A stretch of 64,000 nucleotides of DNA from Larkinella sp049445795 (GCF_049445795.1 NZ_JBMSDT010000007.1:1-64000); one strand, 5' to 3'. Counted from the first letter of the stretch, positions 1 through 7,992 are shown. Numbers and translations: made by a program. The notes: generated by a model from the sequence alone, not told the origin.

Positions 1-2
1 CG

Positions 3-116
3 CAACGCCCCCACTTAGGCTACCGCAACATGGGACGCAGGCCCATTGAAACCGTCGAGCAGTTTTGCACTCAGCAAACAAATATCAAAAGTAAGATTGT
101 CAAACAAGAAAGTTAA
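3..116 (+). mobile_element. C-terminal end of an IS transposase (integrase-core type), cut by the window edge
   Basis: The third frame reads through from the left edge to a TAA at 114-116 and contains RPHLGYRNMGRRPIETVEQF. This resembles the conserved end of the rve/integrase catalytic domain in IS3- and IS481-like transposases, usually of the form NxxRPHxxLGYxxPxE. Only about 37 residues are visible, so the IS family cannot be fixed and the terminal inverted repeat was not identified. The right end of the element must lie near 100-130, where it meets the reverse-strand membrane-protein ORF. Confidence 0.55.
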
Positions 117-342
117 GAGTACATTTTATTAAATACAATACCGGCACCATCGCATAACTCAACCATTCCCATTTCTTACCTTGATCGATCAACTCCTGAA
201 TACGCTCGTAGCTTAGCTGATCGGCGAGGCTATTGAAATAGAGTTGATCTGATACCAGAAAATAACTGAAGGCCCACTGAAGAAAAAAGGCTATTAAACA
301 AAGTAAGAAGAATCGATATAAATTTGCTGACAATACCATCAT
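100..342 (-). pseudogene. Small membrane protein, probably the N-terminal stub of a longer protein cut by an IS
   Basis: 80 residues with a hydrophobic segment at about 8-30, a polar stretch containing LADQLSYERIQELIDQGKKWEWL, and the beginning of a second hydrophobic segment running into the stop. The last codons overlap the transposase remnant on the other strand. The simplest reading is that the IS inserted inside a longer multi-membrane-segment protein and supplied a chance stop. It is the last gene of a reverse-strand group behind two bacteriocin-like peptides, so a role in self-immunity or secretion is possible. That is inference only; the family was not recognised with certainty. Confidence 0.45.
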
Positions 343-371
343 ATATACTGTTTATTTTACATATACATCGT

Positions 372-584
372 TTAATTCTTTGTATTTCCACGCTCTATCT
401 TATTTGATAAATAGACTGTAAGTATACCTATAAAGAATCCTAATATTGCCCATATGATATCTAGGCTATTTCCAAAAAAATAGGTATACTTTACTCCTGC
501 TGGTAGATAAATAATTATAGAAATCACAATAAATACTATTCCTAGATATCTACTAATACCAATCCAAATGTTTTTCTTATTCAT
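372..584 (-). CDS. Small two-TM membrane protein downstream of bacteriocin-like peptides
   Basis: 70 residues: a hydrophobic helix at about 8-29, a short loop containing KYTYFFGNS, and a second helix at about 41-61, ending in the charged tail NKIERGNTKN. AT-rich like its neighbours. It follows the second double-glycine peptide on the same strand with a gap of about 58 bases. Small hydrophobic proteins beside class II bacteriocin genes are often immunity proteins, so that is the best contextual guess. No family motif was recognised. Confidence 0.5.
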   Translation of the reverse strand: MNKKNIWIGISRYLGIVFIVISIIIYLPAGVKYTYFFGNSLDIIWAILGFFIGILTVYLSNKIERGNTKN

Positions 585-642
585 GGGTATAAATAATGCG
601 ATATTTGATAGGGCAGTTATTGGAAACTACCCTATCAAAAAA

Positions 643-825
643 TCAATATGATGTATCCCCGGCGAGACATAAGGCGGCTCCTACCACTACGGCTCCAATA
701 CCTACAGGTCCCAATACCCAACCAAAACTTAATGCAGTGCCAACACCTGCAGCCCAACCTACACAGAATGAACGTAAGCTACCACCAACATGTTGGCTCA
801 TTTGGTCATTTTCAATTGTTTTCAT
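643..825 (-). CDS. Bacteriocin-like peptide 2, double-glycine leader
   Basis: 60 residues starting at the ATG at 825, which is preceded by an AAAGGAG ribosome-binding-site-like sequence; a longer upstream extension in frame is unlikely. The first 15 residues, MKTIENDQMSQHVGG, form a double-glycine-type leader as cut by peptidase-C39 ABC exporters. The 45-residue core is hydrophobic and glycine-rich, with GxxxG patterns and two cysteines (core residues 6 and about 38). These are class II bacteriocin features. The upstream peptide gene ends 23 bases before this start. No C39 transporter is in the window; it may lie beyond the left edge. Activity is inferred from architecture only. Confidence 0.6.
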   Translation of the reverse strand: MKTIENDQMSQHVGGSLRSFCVGWAAGVGTALSFGWVLGPVGIGAVVVGAALCLAGDTSY

Positions 826-848
826 TGCTCCTTTGAATTTGGGAATAA

Positions 849-1043
849 TTACAAATAAATTCTTTTGAGTAAAGAACCGGTACAAAAAGTTCCGATAGAC
901 GCTCCTATAAATCCCCAAGTTGCGTAAGCAATTGGAGCGGTGGTAAGCGCAGCTACTGTACCAACGCCTATTGCAAATCCACAGGCAGCATCTATGTCAC
1001 CTCCTTGCAATTGCTCCAATTGTTGTATTTCTAGTCTTTTCAT
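849..1043 (-). CDS. Bacteriocin-like peptide 1, double-glycine leader
   Basis: 64 residues when started at the ATG at 1043, giving the leader MKRLEIQQLEQLQGG, a near-textbook double-glycine leader with hydrophobic residues at the expected spacing before GG. The 49-residue core (DIDAACGFAIGVGTV...) is rich in Gly/Ala, hydrophobic, contains two cysteines and ends in a basic segment (LLKRIYL). It is the first of the pair. Both peptides have 15-residue leaders and similar core size and composition, so a two-peptide bacteriocin is plausible. An in-frame ATG at 1070 would spoil the leader and was not used. Confidence 0.65.
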   Translation of the reverse strand: MKRLEIQQLEQLQGGDIDAACGFAIGVGTVAALTTAPIAYATWGFIGASIGTFCTGSLLKRIYL

Positions 1044-1148
1044 AATAATGAGATTTTTAAGTGAAAACATACTTCCATCAGCGCTGATGACCCAAACATC
1101 GCACTTCGCACTGCACTAAAAATGCAGTCGCAAAAAAATTAAAGAATT

Positions 1149-2513
1149 TTAAGCTTTTCTTTCACCAACTGCCGCAGAAAAGACACGGCTCTCATCAAAG
1201 TGCTCCAACTGGCCCCGTAAGTTTTCTAACGCCTGTTGGTAAGTTGGCTCAGTCAGCAGTTGCCTTATCTTCCGCTCCATGTCCAGCGAACGGTCTTTTC
1301 GCAGATCACCCATCAGTCCGCAACCGTGATAAACCAGCCGGGCCGTTTGTCCATTCTGATCCCAGGTATCGTTGAGCGGATAGGCCAGCATCGGTACCCC
1401 ACCTAAAACTCCCTCCTGAATCGAATTGCCACCACCGTGCGTCACAAAGACATCGCAGTGCCGGAGCATATGCAGTTGCGGAACGCGCCCGTAAATCCAG
1501 CCGTTGGAGATACGCGCCGGGAAAGCGGTTTGCAATTCCGGGCCTACGGATGCAATAAGCCGCCAATTCGGGTGGCTGGCCACGGCTTCGATGAGCGTTT
1601 TATAAAAGCGCCTGAGTAAACGCGGTTTGGCATGAGCGTTCGAAACCGTACCCAGTGAAGCATAGACTATTCTCAGTTCCGGGTTCGCCGACTTCTCCTG
1701 CTCCAGTTGCTTTCGCATCGTTATGTAAGCAGGTGACAACTCCTCCACGCGGTCCGTGTCGACCATCAAGCCCAGGTATTGCTGAAACGAATGAATGGTT
1801 CGCTGCGGAAATTCAAACGCTTGCGGATACAGAATCCATTCCGGTACCTGATCGAACCCGGTGTGAAACGTTTTATCGCTTCGAATCCGATACCGATCCG
1901 GCACCTGATTTTGCCGAAATTTCTGCCGAATAATCCGGTGATTACTCCGCCCCAGGTATTTGATGGTCTGCCATCCCCATTTTAACCCTCGTAGCCGGTA
2001 ATACTGACGCCAGGCTCCCCGAATCGACTCCGGCGTATCGACACCCGGAATCCGTCGGCTGGTCAGGGGTGGCGTATCCGCATCTTCGTAGACGGAGAGC
2101 ATGGTTTGCAGGATCACCACCTTGACTTTTTTATCCTTGATGAAGGGATAGAGCGTAATAAAATCCGTGCTATAAAAGGCGTCAATGAAAATCCATTCCG
2201 GTTTGAACGTCTCAACTATCCGTTGTAAATCCGTAGATCGCATACGAAATGTTTTATCGGTAAACCGGTCGAGTAACGACTCCAGATAGGATTCTCTTTT
2301 TTCTTTGTGCGTCGCTTCTTCCACCCCGATTCCAAAGGGTAAGCTTTGTAACCAATGCACCGTAAACCCTTGCTGATGAACCTGCCGGGCTACTTCCGGC
2401 GTTCCCAGATACCCATACACGATTTGATACCCATTCGCTTGCAGTTGCCGGGCCAACTTAAAGGTAAGATTCAGGTGCCCATATGCTGGCACCATCAGGA
2501 ACAGAGCAGTCAT
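1149..2513 (-). CDS. GT1-family (UDP-glycosyltransferase / MGT-like) glycosyltransferase
   Basis: About 454 residues. The N-terminal Rossmann fold begins MTALFLMVPAYGHLNLTFKLARQL, typical of macrolide/UGT-type GT1 enzymes. The C-terminal nucleotide-sugar domain carries FVTHGGGNSIQEGVLGGVPMLAYPLNDTWDQNGQTARL, which matches the UGT signature (HGGxxSxxE...GVPMxxxPxxxDQxxNA). The start is set at 2513 because that ATG overlaps the stop of the upstream HTH gene (ATGA); the in-frame codon 13 residues earlier would lie inside that gene. The acceptor is unknown. It lies about 105 bases upstream of the bacteriocin-like peptides on the same strand, but co-function is not shown. Confidence 0.85.
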   Translation of the reverse strand: MTALFLMVPAYGHLNLTFKLARQLQANGYQIVYGYLGTPEVARQVHQQGFTVHWLQSLPFGIGVEEATHKEKRESYLESLLDRFTDKTFRMRSTDLQRIVETFKPEWIFIDAFYSTDFITLYPFIKDKKVKVVILQTMLSVYEDADTPPLTSRRIPGVDTPESIRGAWRQYYRLRGLKWGWQTIKYLGRSNHRIIRQKFRQNQVPDRYRIRSDKTFHTGFDQVPEWILYPQAFEFPQRTIHSFQQYLGLMVDTDRVEELSPAYITMRKQLEQEKSANPELRIVYASLGTVSNAHAKPRLLRRFYKTLIEAVASHPNWRLIASVGPELQTAFPARISNGWIYGRVPQLHMLRHCDVFVTHGGGNSIQEGVLGGVPMLAYPLNDTWDQNGQTARLVYHGCGLMGDLRKDRSLDMERKIRQLLTEPTYQQALENLRGQLEHFDESRVFSAAVGERKA

Positions 2514-2866
2514 AATCCGGAGGTTAGGGTTAAAAGGTAAGGATGACCCCAAAAGGGCTTACAACCGCCAGTACCATAGTTCATTCCCCAATCCGACCCT
2601 CCCCCCGACAGCCTTCCCATCTGCTCAGCATCCAGTTTTCGCCTAAACTGAAAGACAATCTCGCCTTCTTCCGTGTAGTAATACGTCCGGCGAATGGGGC
2701 AATACGCCAGTGGCACGCCCAGGTCGTTGACCAACTCGTCGCGGATTTTGTACCAGGCCCGTTCACTAATGCCTAGTTTTTCGGCTAATTCTTTAGGAGA
2801 ACCGGTTGCGCGTTTCCGAATCAGGTAATTCAGGGCTTCGTAGCGGTTGTGAAGTTTTGCAAGCAT
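2510..2866 (-). CDS. HTH-domain protein coupled to the glycosyltransferase
   Basis: 118 residues. The N-terminal 60 residues form a winged-helix-like DNA-binding region (YEALNYLIRKRATGSPKELAEKLGISERAWYKIRDELV), followed by a short beta-rich part (CPIRRTYYYTEEGEIVFQFRRKL). This resembles the HTH_11/WYL-type N-terminus without a ligand domain. The C-terminal 35 residues are low-complexity and may be poorly conserved. Its TGA overlaps the ATG of the glycosyltransferase, so the two are translationally coupled. It may regulate the local operon; this is inference. Confidence 0.65.
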   Translation of the reverse strand: MLAKLHNRYEALNYLIRKRATGSPKELAEKLGISERAWYKIRDELVNDLGVPLAYCPIRRTYYYTEEGEIVFQFRRKLDAEQMGRLSGGGSDWGMNYGTGGCKPFWGHPYLLTLTSGL

Positions 2867-3007
2867 GGGATAAGAAACGTTTAGGATTGGTTGTCAGACG
2901 TTTCCTATCTGCCAAAAGTCACACCCTGCTGGTTATTTTTTTTGAAACGATGAGCAAACGGTTGGCTAGCTAAACCAACCAAGCAATTTGGTATCTTGAA
3001 AGGCATA

Positions 3008-3050
3008 AACCAAAAGGAGTCGGCCACAACGTGACCGACTCCTTTTGGTT
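3008..3050. terminator. Strong hairpin terminator behind purQ
   Basis: A perfect 16-bp inverted repeat (arms 3008-3023 and 3035-3050, loop of 11 bases) ends in a T-rich stretch on the + side (GGTTGTTTT). It lies 17 bases beyond the purQ stop and between two reverse-strand genes, so it most likely ends the purQ transcript. Confidence 0.75.
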
Positions 3051-3066
3051 GTTTTCAGACAGTTTT

Positions 3067-3756
3067 TTACACGAGCACCGCGTTCAGCAACTGCTCCAGA
3101 ATCAGCCGTCCGTCGGTATTGCCCAGAAGCGGATCGGCGGCCCGTTCGGGGTGCGGCATCAGGCCGAAGACGTTTTTGCGCTCGTTGGCGACACCCGCAA
3201 TGTTGTCGAGACTGCCGTTCGGGTTAGCTTCGTCCACGATGTTTCCGGCTTCGTCGCAATACCGGAAAATGACCTGGTCGTTATCGTTCAATCGCTTGAG
3301 GGTGTCGGCATCGGCAAAATACCGGCCTTCGCCGTGGGCGATGGGAATTTTATAGGCCTTATCGTCCAGTTCCGCCGTAATCAGGGCGCTTTTCGACTGC
3401 GGACGCAGGTAAATATTCTTGCAAACGTATTTCTGGTTCGTGTTCCGCAGCAGGACGCCCGGCACCAGCCGCGCTTCGGCCAGAATCTGAAAACCGTTGC
3501 AGATGCCCATCAGGTAACCGCCCCGCTCGGCGTGTTTGATGACCTCGTTCATGATCGGCGAAAACCGGGCGACGGCACCCGTGCGCAGGTAGTCTCCGTA
3601 CGAAAAACCGCCGGGCAGAATGATGAAATCACAGCCTTGCAGGTCGTGATCTTTGTGCCAGAGTTTGACAACGTCCTGCTTGAGTTGGTCCCGCAGGGCG
3701 TGAACCGCGTCGTCGTCGCAATTGGAACCGGGGAATACTACTACACCGAATTTCAT
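3067..3756 (-). CDS. purQ: Phosphoribosylformylglycinamidine synthase subunit PurQ (glutaminase)
   Basis: 229 residues, the usual PurQ length. It is the class I glutamine amidotransferase subunit that supplies ammonia to PurL in the fourth step of purine synthesis. The start MKFGVVVFPGSNCDDD is typical. The nucleophile is Cys86 in YLMGICNGFQIL and the His/Glu of the triad are in MPHPERAADPLLG (His202, Glu204). The oxyanion strand is LPGGFSYGDYLR. It is followed by a hairpin terminator; bshA lies 63 bases upstream on the same strand. Confidence 0.95.
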   Translation of the reverse strand: MKFGVVVFPGSNCDDDAVHALRDQLKQDVVKLWHKDHDLQGCDFIILPGGFSYGDYLRTGAVARFSPIMNEVIKHAERGGYLMGICNGFQILAEARLVPGVLLRNTNQKYVCKNIYLRPQSKSALITAELDDKAYKIPIAHGEGRYFADADTLKRLNDNDQVIFRYCDEAGNIVDEANPNGSLDNIAGVANERKNVFGLMPHPERAADPLLGNTDGRLILEQLLNAVLV

Positions 3757-3818
3757 ACGTCATTGATTTACGTACAAAAGTAACACTTCTCAGGCAGAAA
3801 GTTGGCGAAAATTTACAT

Positions 3819-4955
3819 TCAAACCATCGCCCGGCTTTCCTGCACTACTTTTTCGTAATAGGCCTCGTACAGCGGCAGAATCTTTGAGATTTCAAACGCC
3901 TTGGCGCGTTCGAGGGCATTCCGTTTGAAAACCGGCAGGTTGTTGTCGTCCAGGATGAACAGGGCGTTTCTGACCATATCATCTACATCGCCGACGTTGC
4001 TCAGAAAACCGGTCACACCGTGGACGTTGAGTTCGGGCAAACCGCCCGCGTTCGACGTAATCAGTGGCACTTCGCAGGCCATCGCTTCCAGGGCCGCCAG
4101 CCCGAAACTTTCGTTTTCAGAAGGCATCAGGAATAGGTCGGCCACCGACAGCACTTCCTCGACGGCATCAAGTTTGCCCAAAAACCGCACATCACCGTAA
4201 ATGCCCATGTCGCGGCACAGCTTCTCGATCCGAACCCGCTCGGGCCCATCGCCAGACAACAGCAACTTACTGGGAATCTGCTGGTTAATTTTATGAAAAA
4301 CCTGCACCACGTCGTCAATGCGCTTCACCCGCCGGAAGTTCGACGTGTGCACGATCAGCTTTTCACCGTTGGGGCAAATGGCCATCTTGAAATGATCTTT
4401 CTTCTGCCGCTTGAAGCGTTCGAGGTCAATGAAGTTCGGAATGACCTCAATATCCCGGCGAATGGCAAACTGGTCCAGCGTTTCCTGCCGGAGATTTTCC
4501 GAAACCGCCGTGACACCGTCCGACTCGTTGATGCCGAACGTAACGACCGGTTCGTAGGAAGCATCTTTACCGACCAGGGTAATGTCCGTGCCGTGCAGTG
4601 TGGTAACAAACGGAACGTGCCGCCCCTGCGACCGCAGAATCATCTTCGCCATGTAAGCCGCCGACGCGTGCGGAATTGCATAATGGACGTGCAGCAAATC
4701 CAGCTTTTCGTACTGCACCACGTTGACCATCGCGCTGGAAAGCGCTGACTCATAGGGCGGAAACTGGAACAACGGGTACGTGGGTATATTTACTTCATGG
4801 TAAAAAACATTTTCGTTGAAAAAGTCCAACCGGGGCGGTTGCTGGTAGGTGATAAAGTGAATTTTATGACCGGCTTTGGCCAGGGCTTTGCCCAGTTCAG
4901 TCGCGACAACACCACTTCCCCCGAACGTCGGGTAACATACGATGCCAATTTTCAT
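3819..4955 (-). CDS. bshA: N-acetyl-alpha-D-glucosaminyl L-malate synthase BshA
   Basis: 378 residues, the family length. This GT4 glycosyltransferase joins UDP-GlcNAc and L-malate in the first step of bacillithiol synthesis, a low-molecular-weight thiol made by many Bacteroidota and Firmicutes. The N-terminus MKIGIVCYPTFGGSGVVATELG and the segment LLHVHYAIPHASAAYMAK are characteristic of BshA. The C-terminal GT4 signature is ENESFGLAALEAMACEVPLITSNAGGLPE. The rest of the pathway (bshB, bshC) is not in the window as dedicated genes. Confidence 0.93.
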   Translation of the reverse strand: MKIGIVCYPTFGGSGVVATELGKALAKAGHKIHFITYQQPPRLDFFNENVFYHEVNIPTYPLFQFPPYESALSSAMVNVVQYEKLDLLHVHYAIPHASAAYMAKMILRSQGRHVPFVTTLHGTDITLVGKDASYEPVVTFGINESDGVTAVSENLRQETLDQFAIRRDIEVIPNFIDLERFKRQKKDHFKMAICPNGEKLIVHTSNFRRVKRIDDVVQVFHKINQQIPSKLLLSGDGPERVRIEKLCRDMGIYGDVRFLGKLDAVEEVLSVADLFLMPSENESFGLAALEAMACEVPLITSNAGGLPELNVHGVTGFLSNVGDVDDMVRNALFILDDNNLPVFKRNALERAKAFEISKILPLYEAYYEKVVQESRAMV

Positions 4956-5147
4956 AAATCAGATGTGTGATTGAGGGACTGAAAAACCGAAGGAGTGATG
5001 GATAATTTCATTACGCCTTCGCCCCTTCAGTCATTTCCCATAACATCAATTGCGGCCAATTGTGTTCACGGATTGGAAGCTGCAGAGAAAGATTTTAATG
5101 GCAACCCGGATTCACGTATCTTTGACTAACTGAATGTCTCTCTGGCC

Positions 5148-6047
5148 ATGAACCCAAACGTTCGGAGCAGTTCGGCCCGTACGGGTACTCCGCCTTTTCA
5201 TGTTTTTGTGTTGGGATTCCTGCGGTTGATCCGGGTGCAAAACCTGCTGATCATCGTGGCTACGCAGTATTTTGCCCGCGTCACGCTCATTGGCCCGCGC
5301 GACAACTGGCCCAGCCTGCTGCTGGACACCAAGCTCTTTTTGCTCTCGCTTTCAACGGTTTGCATTGCCGCAGCCGGGTACATCATCAACGATTATTTCG
5401 ACATCAAGATCGATATTGTCAACAAACCGGAGCGGGTCATCATCGGGCGGTATCTGAAACGGCAGATTGCGATGGGCGCTCATCAGGCCCTGAATTTTCT
5501 GGGCGTCCTCATCGGTTTTTACCTGAGCAAATGGATTTTCGTGGTCAACGTGCTGTCGGTCACGCTGCTCTGGTTTTACTCCTCCAAATTCAAACGCGAA
5601 CCGTTCATCGGCAACTTCGTCGTGGCCTTCCTGACGGCTCTGGCCCTGATCGTGCTGGCGGTTTACTACCGAAAGCAGGTTGATTTACTGCTGATTTACG
5701 CCCTGTTCTCGTTTGTCATCACGCTGGTCCGCGAGATCATCAAAGACATGGAAGACGTGAAGGGCGACGCCCGCTTCGGCTGCCGGACGCTGCCCATCAT
5801 CTGGGGATTGCGCCGAACCAAACAGGTGTTATACGGCATCATTGCCGCGTTCATCCTTTCGCTGTTTGCCATCGCGTACCTGCTCGGGAATGAACAGTTA
5901 TTCTGGATGTTCGTGATTCTGCTGATCCCGATTGCCTGGCTAGTCTACCGGCTGTTCCGGGCCGATACCAAACGGGATTTTTCCTACCTCAGTTCGCTCT
6001 GCAAACTGATCATGCTCATCGGCGTTGTCAGCATGGCCTGGGTTTAA
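5148..6047 (+). CDS. UbiA-family prenyltransferase (geranylgeranylglycerol-phosphate geranylgeranyltransferase-like)
   Basis: 299 residues with about eight or nine membrane helices. Both Asp-rich UbiA motifs are present: NDYFDIKIDIVNKPERV after the second helix and DMEDVKGDARFGCRTLP in the middle. In Bacteroidota this UbiA branch is usually annotated as geranylgeranylglycerol-phosphate geranylgeranyltransferase; the true substrate here cannot be read from sequence. Its stop lies 76 bases before the next gene on the same strand. Confidence 0.85.
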   Translation: MNPNVRSSSARTGTPPFHVFVLGFLRLIRVQNLLIIVATQYFARVTLIGPRDNWPSLLLDTKLFLLSLSTVCIAAAGYIINDYFDIKIDIVNKPERVIIGRYLKRQIAMGAHQALNFLGVLIGFYLSKWIFVVNVLSVTLLWFYSSKFKREPFIGNFVVAFLTALALIVLAVYYRKQVDLLLIYALFSFVITLVREIIKDMEDVKGDARFGCRTLPIIWGLRRTKQVLYGIIAAFILSLFAIAYLLGNEQLFWMFVILLIPIAWLVYRLFRADTKRDFSYLSSLCKLIMLIGVVSMAWV

Positions 6048-6123
6048 CTTCCGCTTACTCAGTTGTTTGCTTCGAATGGCCGAAAAGTATTTACCTTTCG
6101 AATGCAATTTTTTCTCTCTAAAT

Positions 6124-6825
6124 ATGAAAACACTTTTTCTTCTCTTATGCCTGGGATTCCTTACCCGGGCAGACCACTCACAGGAATGTCTGGGAATCAA
6201 ATTTAAAGCGGGTGCCAGCTACGAAATGCTTTCCTACAACGCCAAAGACAAGCCCGTCGGACGGCTGGTGTACACCGTCAAAGACGTTAAAACCGAGGGC
6301 GGATCGACCCTGATCAATGTGGTGATGCAGTCATTCGATGAGAAAGGAAAACCGGCTCCGGAAATGAATATCAAGTATAGCTGCACCGGCAATGAACTGA
6401 TCGCCGATCTGTCGGGCTCGATGCTCTCGGCCTACGAAGCCATGAAGGACATGGAAGTCCGGGTCAAGTCCAACAAACTGATTTACCCCAAGCAATATAC
6501 CGCAGGCGCCAAACTGCCCGACGGCGAACTGATCGCGGAGACGTACAACAAGGACACCAAAATGATGGACATGGATCTTCAGGTGGTCAACCGGCAGGTC
6601 GAAGGCCAGGAGAGCCTGACCACGCCCGCCGGAACGTTCAGTGTGTATAAAATCAGTTCGGACATGAACATGACCAACCGCACAATGGGCATTCCAATCC
6701 GGGTTTCGTTCCGGACGGTCAGCTACCGAGCCAGCGATGTGCTGTTCGACATCAAAAGCGAAACCTACAACAAAAACGGCAAACTGAAAGTCTATTCGGT
6801 TTTAAACAAACTGAGCGGCCAGTAA
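6124..6825 (+). CDS. Secreted protein of the DUF3108/TapB-like type
   Basis: About 233 residues from the ATG at 6124, which opens a clean signal peptide (MKTLFLLLCLGFLTRADHSQ). In-frame extension back to 6025 would overlap the upstream gene and bury the signal, so it was rejected. The mature part is beta-rich (YEMLSYNAKDKPVGRLVYTVKDVK ... TPAGTFSVYKISSDMNM), resembling the TapB/DUF3108 group of periplasmic proteins. Function unknown. The stop codon sits in the loop of a 10-bp hairpin. Confidence 0.65.
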   Translation: MKTLFLLLCLGFLTRADHSQECLGIKFKAGASYEMLSYNAKDKPVGRLVYTVKDVKTEGGSTLINVVMQSFDEKGKPAPEMNIKYSCTGNELIADLSGSMLSAYEAMKDMEVRVKSNKLIYPKQYTAGAKLPDGELIAETYNKDTKMMDMDLQVVNRQVEGQESLTTPAGTFSVYKISSDMNMTNRTMGIPIRVSFRTVSYRASDVLFDIKSETYNKNGKLKVYSVLNKLSGQ

Positions 6826-6839
6826 ATCCGGCCGCTCAG
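6811..6839. terminator. Hairpin terminator between convergent genes
   Basis: Arms CTGAGCGGCC (6811-6820) and GGCCGCTCAG (6830-6839) with a nine-base loop holding the TAA of the upstream gene. The genes at 6124 and 6873 converge here, so it may serve both strands. No long T-run follows. Confidence 0.55.
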
Positions 6840-6872
6840 GATCGCTTCGTTCTTCTATCGTCGGTTTGGCGC

Positions 6873-7451
6873 TTACTGAACCGTCAGATCAAAGTTCAGG
6901 TCAACATCATTGCTCCCCGGCGTAGCCGTCCCGTCTTTGGTTCCGGGCTGGTGGCGAAGCTGCACACGCAGTTTTCCGGTCGCAGCAGCATTCGTTTTCA
7001 GGGTACCTTCCAGCCCGATGGGCAGGTTATTGGCATCCTTGTCGCCGTAGGTATACGTGGCCAGCGTGGCCGGATTGGGCGTAAAAACAAACAGATGTTC
7101 GTCGCTTTCTTCTTCCACTTCCTCCGTCATATCGACGGCCGGATTCTTACTTTCGTCCAGTAACTCGACGCTCAGGTTGTAGGTCGTGTTTGGCTTAAGC
7201 GTAATCCGGTCAAATTTCGTCGGAGCCTGCCCGCCTTCGCCGTCGGCATCGCGGTAGGAAAAGGTTTGTGTCGTGGTCGTTCCCTGCTCCGTAAATTTCA
7301 GGTTGACCGTCGTGATTAGTTCGTTTTCATCCGCCGGTTCGGGGTCATCCGCGTTATCGTTGCAGCCCGTAAACAACGCCATCAACGTTCCCAGCATCAG
7401 TACCCAACTCAATTGCCGCGTAGCTTTTACCTTGCTTTCCATATAATTCAT
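6873..7451 (-). CDS. Lipoprotein associated with metal-uptake type loci
   Basis: 192 residues (189 if started at the second ATG, 7442). A lipobox LFTGC follows a hydrophobic helix, giving an outer-membrane lipoprotein. The mature protein is acidic and beta-rich with ...LRHQPGTKDGTATPGSNDVDLNFDLTV at its end. In Bacteroidota, proteins with this ending are often encoded beside TonB receptors and MerC-like genes in zinc/iron-responsive loci. That is recalled family context, not proof. It is transcribed divergently from the MerC-like gene across three palindromic operators. Confidence 0.6.
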   Translation of the reverse strand: MNYMESKVKATRQLSWVLMLGTLMALFTGCNDNADDPEPADENELITTVNLKFTEQGTTTTQTFSYRDADGEGGQAPTKFDRITLKPNTTYNLSVELLDESKNPAVDMTEEVEEESDEHLFVFTPNPATLATYTYGDKDANNLPIGLEGTLKTNAAATGKLRVQLRHQPGTKDGTATPGSNDVDLNFDLTVQ

Positions 7452-7480
7452 CGTTTGCAGACGAAAACCGCCTGAATAGT

Positions 7481-7545
7481 TGCATCAAGGTTGCAAAATT
7501 AGAAGGTCGCAACAAGGTTGCAAAAATTAATGCAACTTTATTGCA
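7481..7545. promoter_or_regulatory. Three tandem palindromic operators (TGCAA-N5-TTGCA) in a divergent promoter
   Basis: Three copies of a 15-bp palindrome occur: 7481-7495 (TGCAT-CAAGG-TTGCA), 7508-7522 (CGCAA-CAAGG-TTGCA) and 7531-7545 (TGCAA-CTTTA-TTGCA, perfect). Their starts are 27 and 23 bases apart. They sit between the lipoprotein (-) and the MerC-like gene (+). The size and symmetry suit a dimeric Fur/Zur-type metalloregulator; the identity of the regulator is inferred from the neighbours. Confidence 0.6.
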
Positions 7546-7611
7546 ACTATTTTTGTCTCCTACCAAACCAACCCTTTATTTTGTCGGTTGTAAGAGACAA
7601 AGCCACGGCGT

Positions 7612-7992
7612 ATGAAACTGGACGTATTGAACAAAAGAGCGGATTATATCGGAATTAGCGGATCTGTTTTATGCATCATCCATTGCCTGATTACCCCTGT
7701 TTTGCTGGTTTCCTCCTCTTTTCTGGCCAACGATACGGTTCGCGTTGGTTTTTTAAGCCTTGATTACCTGTTCATTGGGGTTAATATCCTGGCGGTTTAC
7801 TTTGCTACCCGGCATTTCACAACGCCCGCGATCAAAATCGGTTTATGGTTTTTCCTGAGCGTTTTTGCCGTTGCCATCCTGTTGGAAGATGTCAACGAAT
7901 CGTTTGAATACCTGGGCTACGCAGCGTCCCTCGGGTTGGTAACGACCCACCTGGTCAACATCCGGCTGCACCGGCTGCGGCACTCGCATTAA
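7612..7992 (+). CDS. MerC-domain membrane protein
   Basis: 126 residues with four predicted membrane helices. The motif GSVLCIIHCLITPVL in the first helix contains the paired cysteines (LCIIHC) typical of MerC mercury-transport proteins. It ends in a His-containing tail (LHRLRHSH). Bacteroidota MerC homologues are more often part of metal-homeostasis loci than of mercury resistance operons, and no merA/merR is present here. It lies directly downstream of the three operators. Confidence 0.75.
   Translation: MKLDVLNKRADYIGISGSVLCIIHCLITPVLLVSSSFLANDTVRVGFLSLDYLFIGVNILAVYFATRHFTTPAIKIGLWFFLSVFAVAILLEDVNESFEYLGYAASLGLVTTHLVNIRLHRLRHSH

Noticed and set aside
596..868. + strand open frame over the bacteriocin-like peptides
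   Set aside because: Pro/Thr-rich antisense of the second peptide, whose double-glycine leader and ribosome-binding site support the reverse strand.
3031..3783. Open frame of 250 codons antisense to purQ
   Set aside because: It spans the purQ terminator hairpin and has no recognisable domain; purQ is certain on the other strand.
7612..7992. Mercury-resistance operon
   Set aside because: No merA, merR, merT or merP is present; the MerC-like gene is better explained by metal homeostasis.
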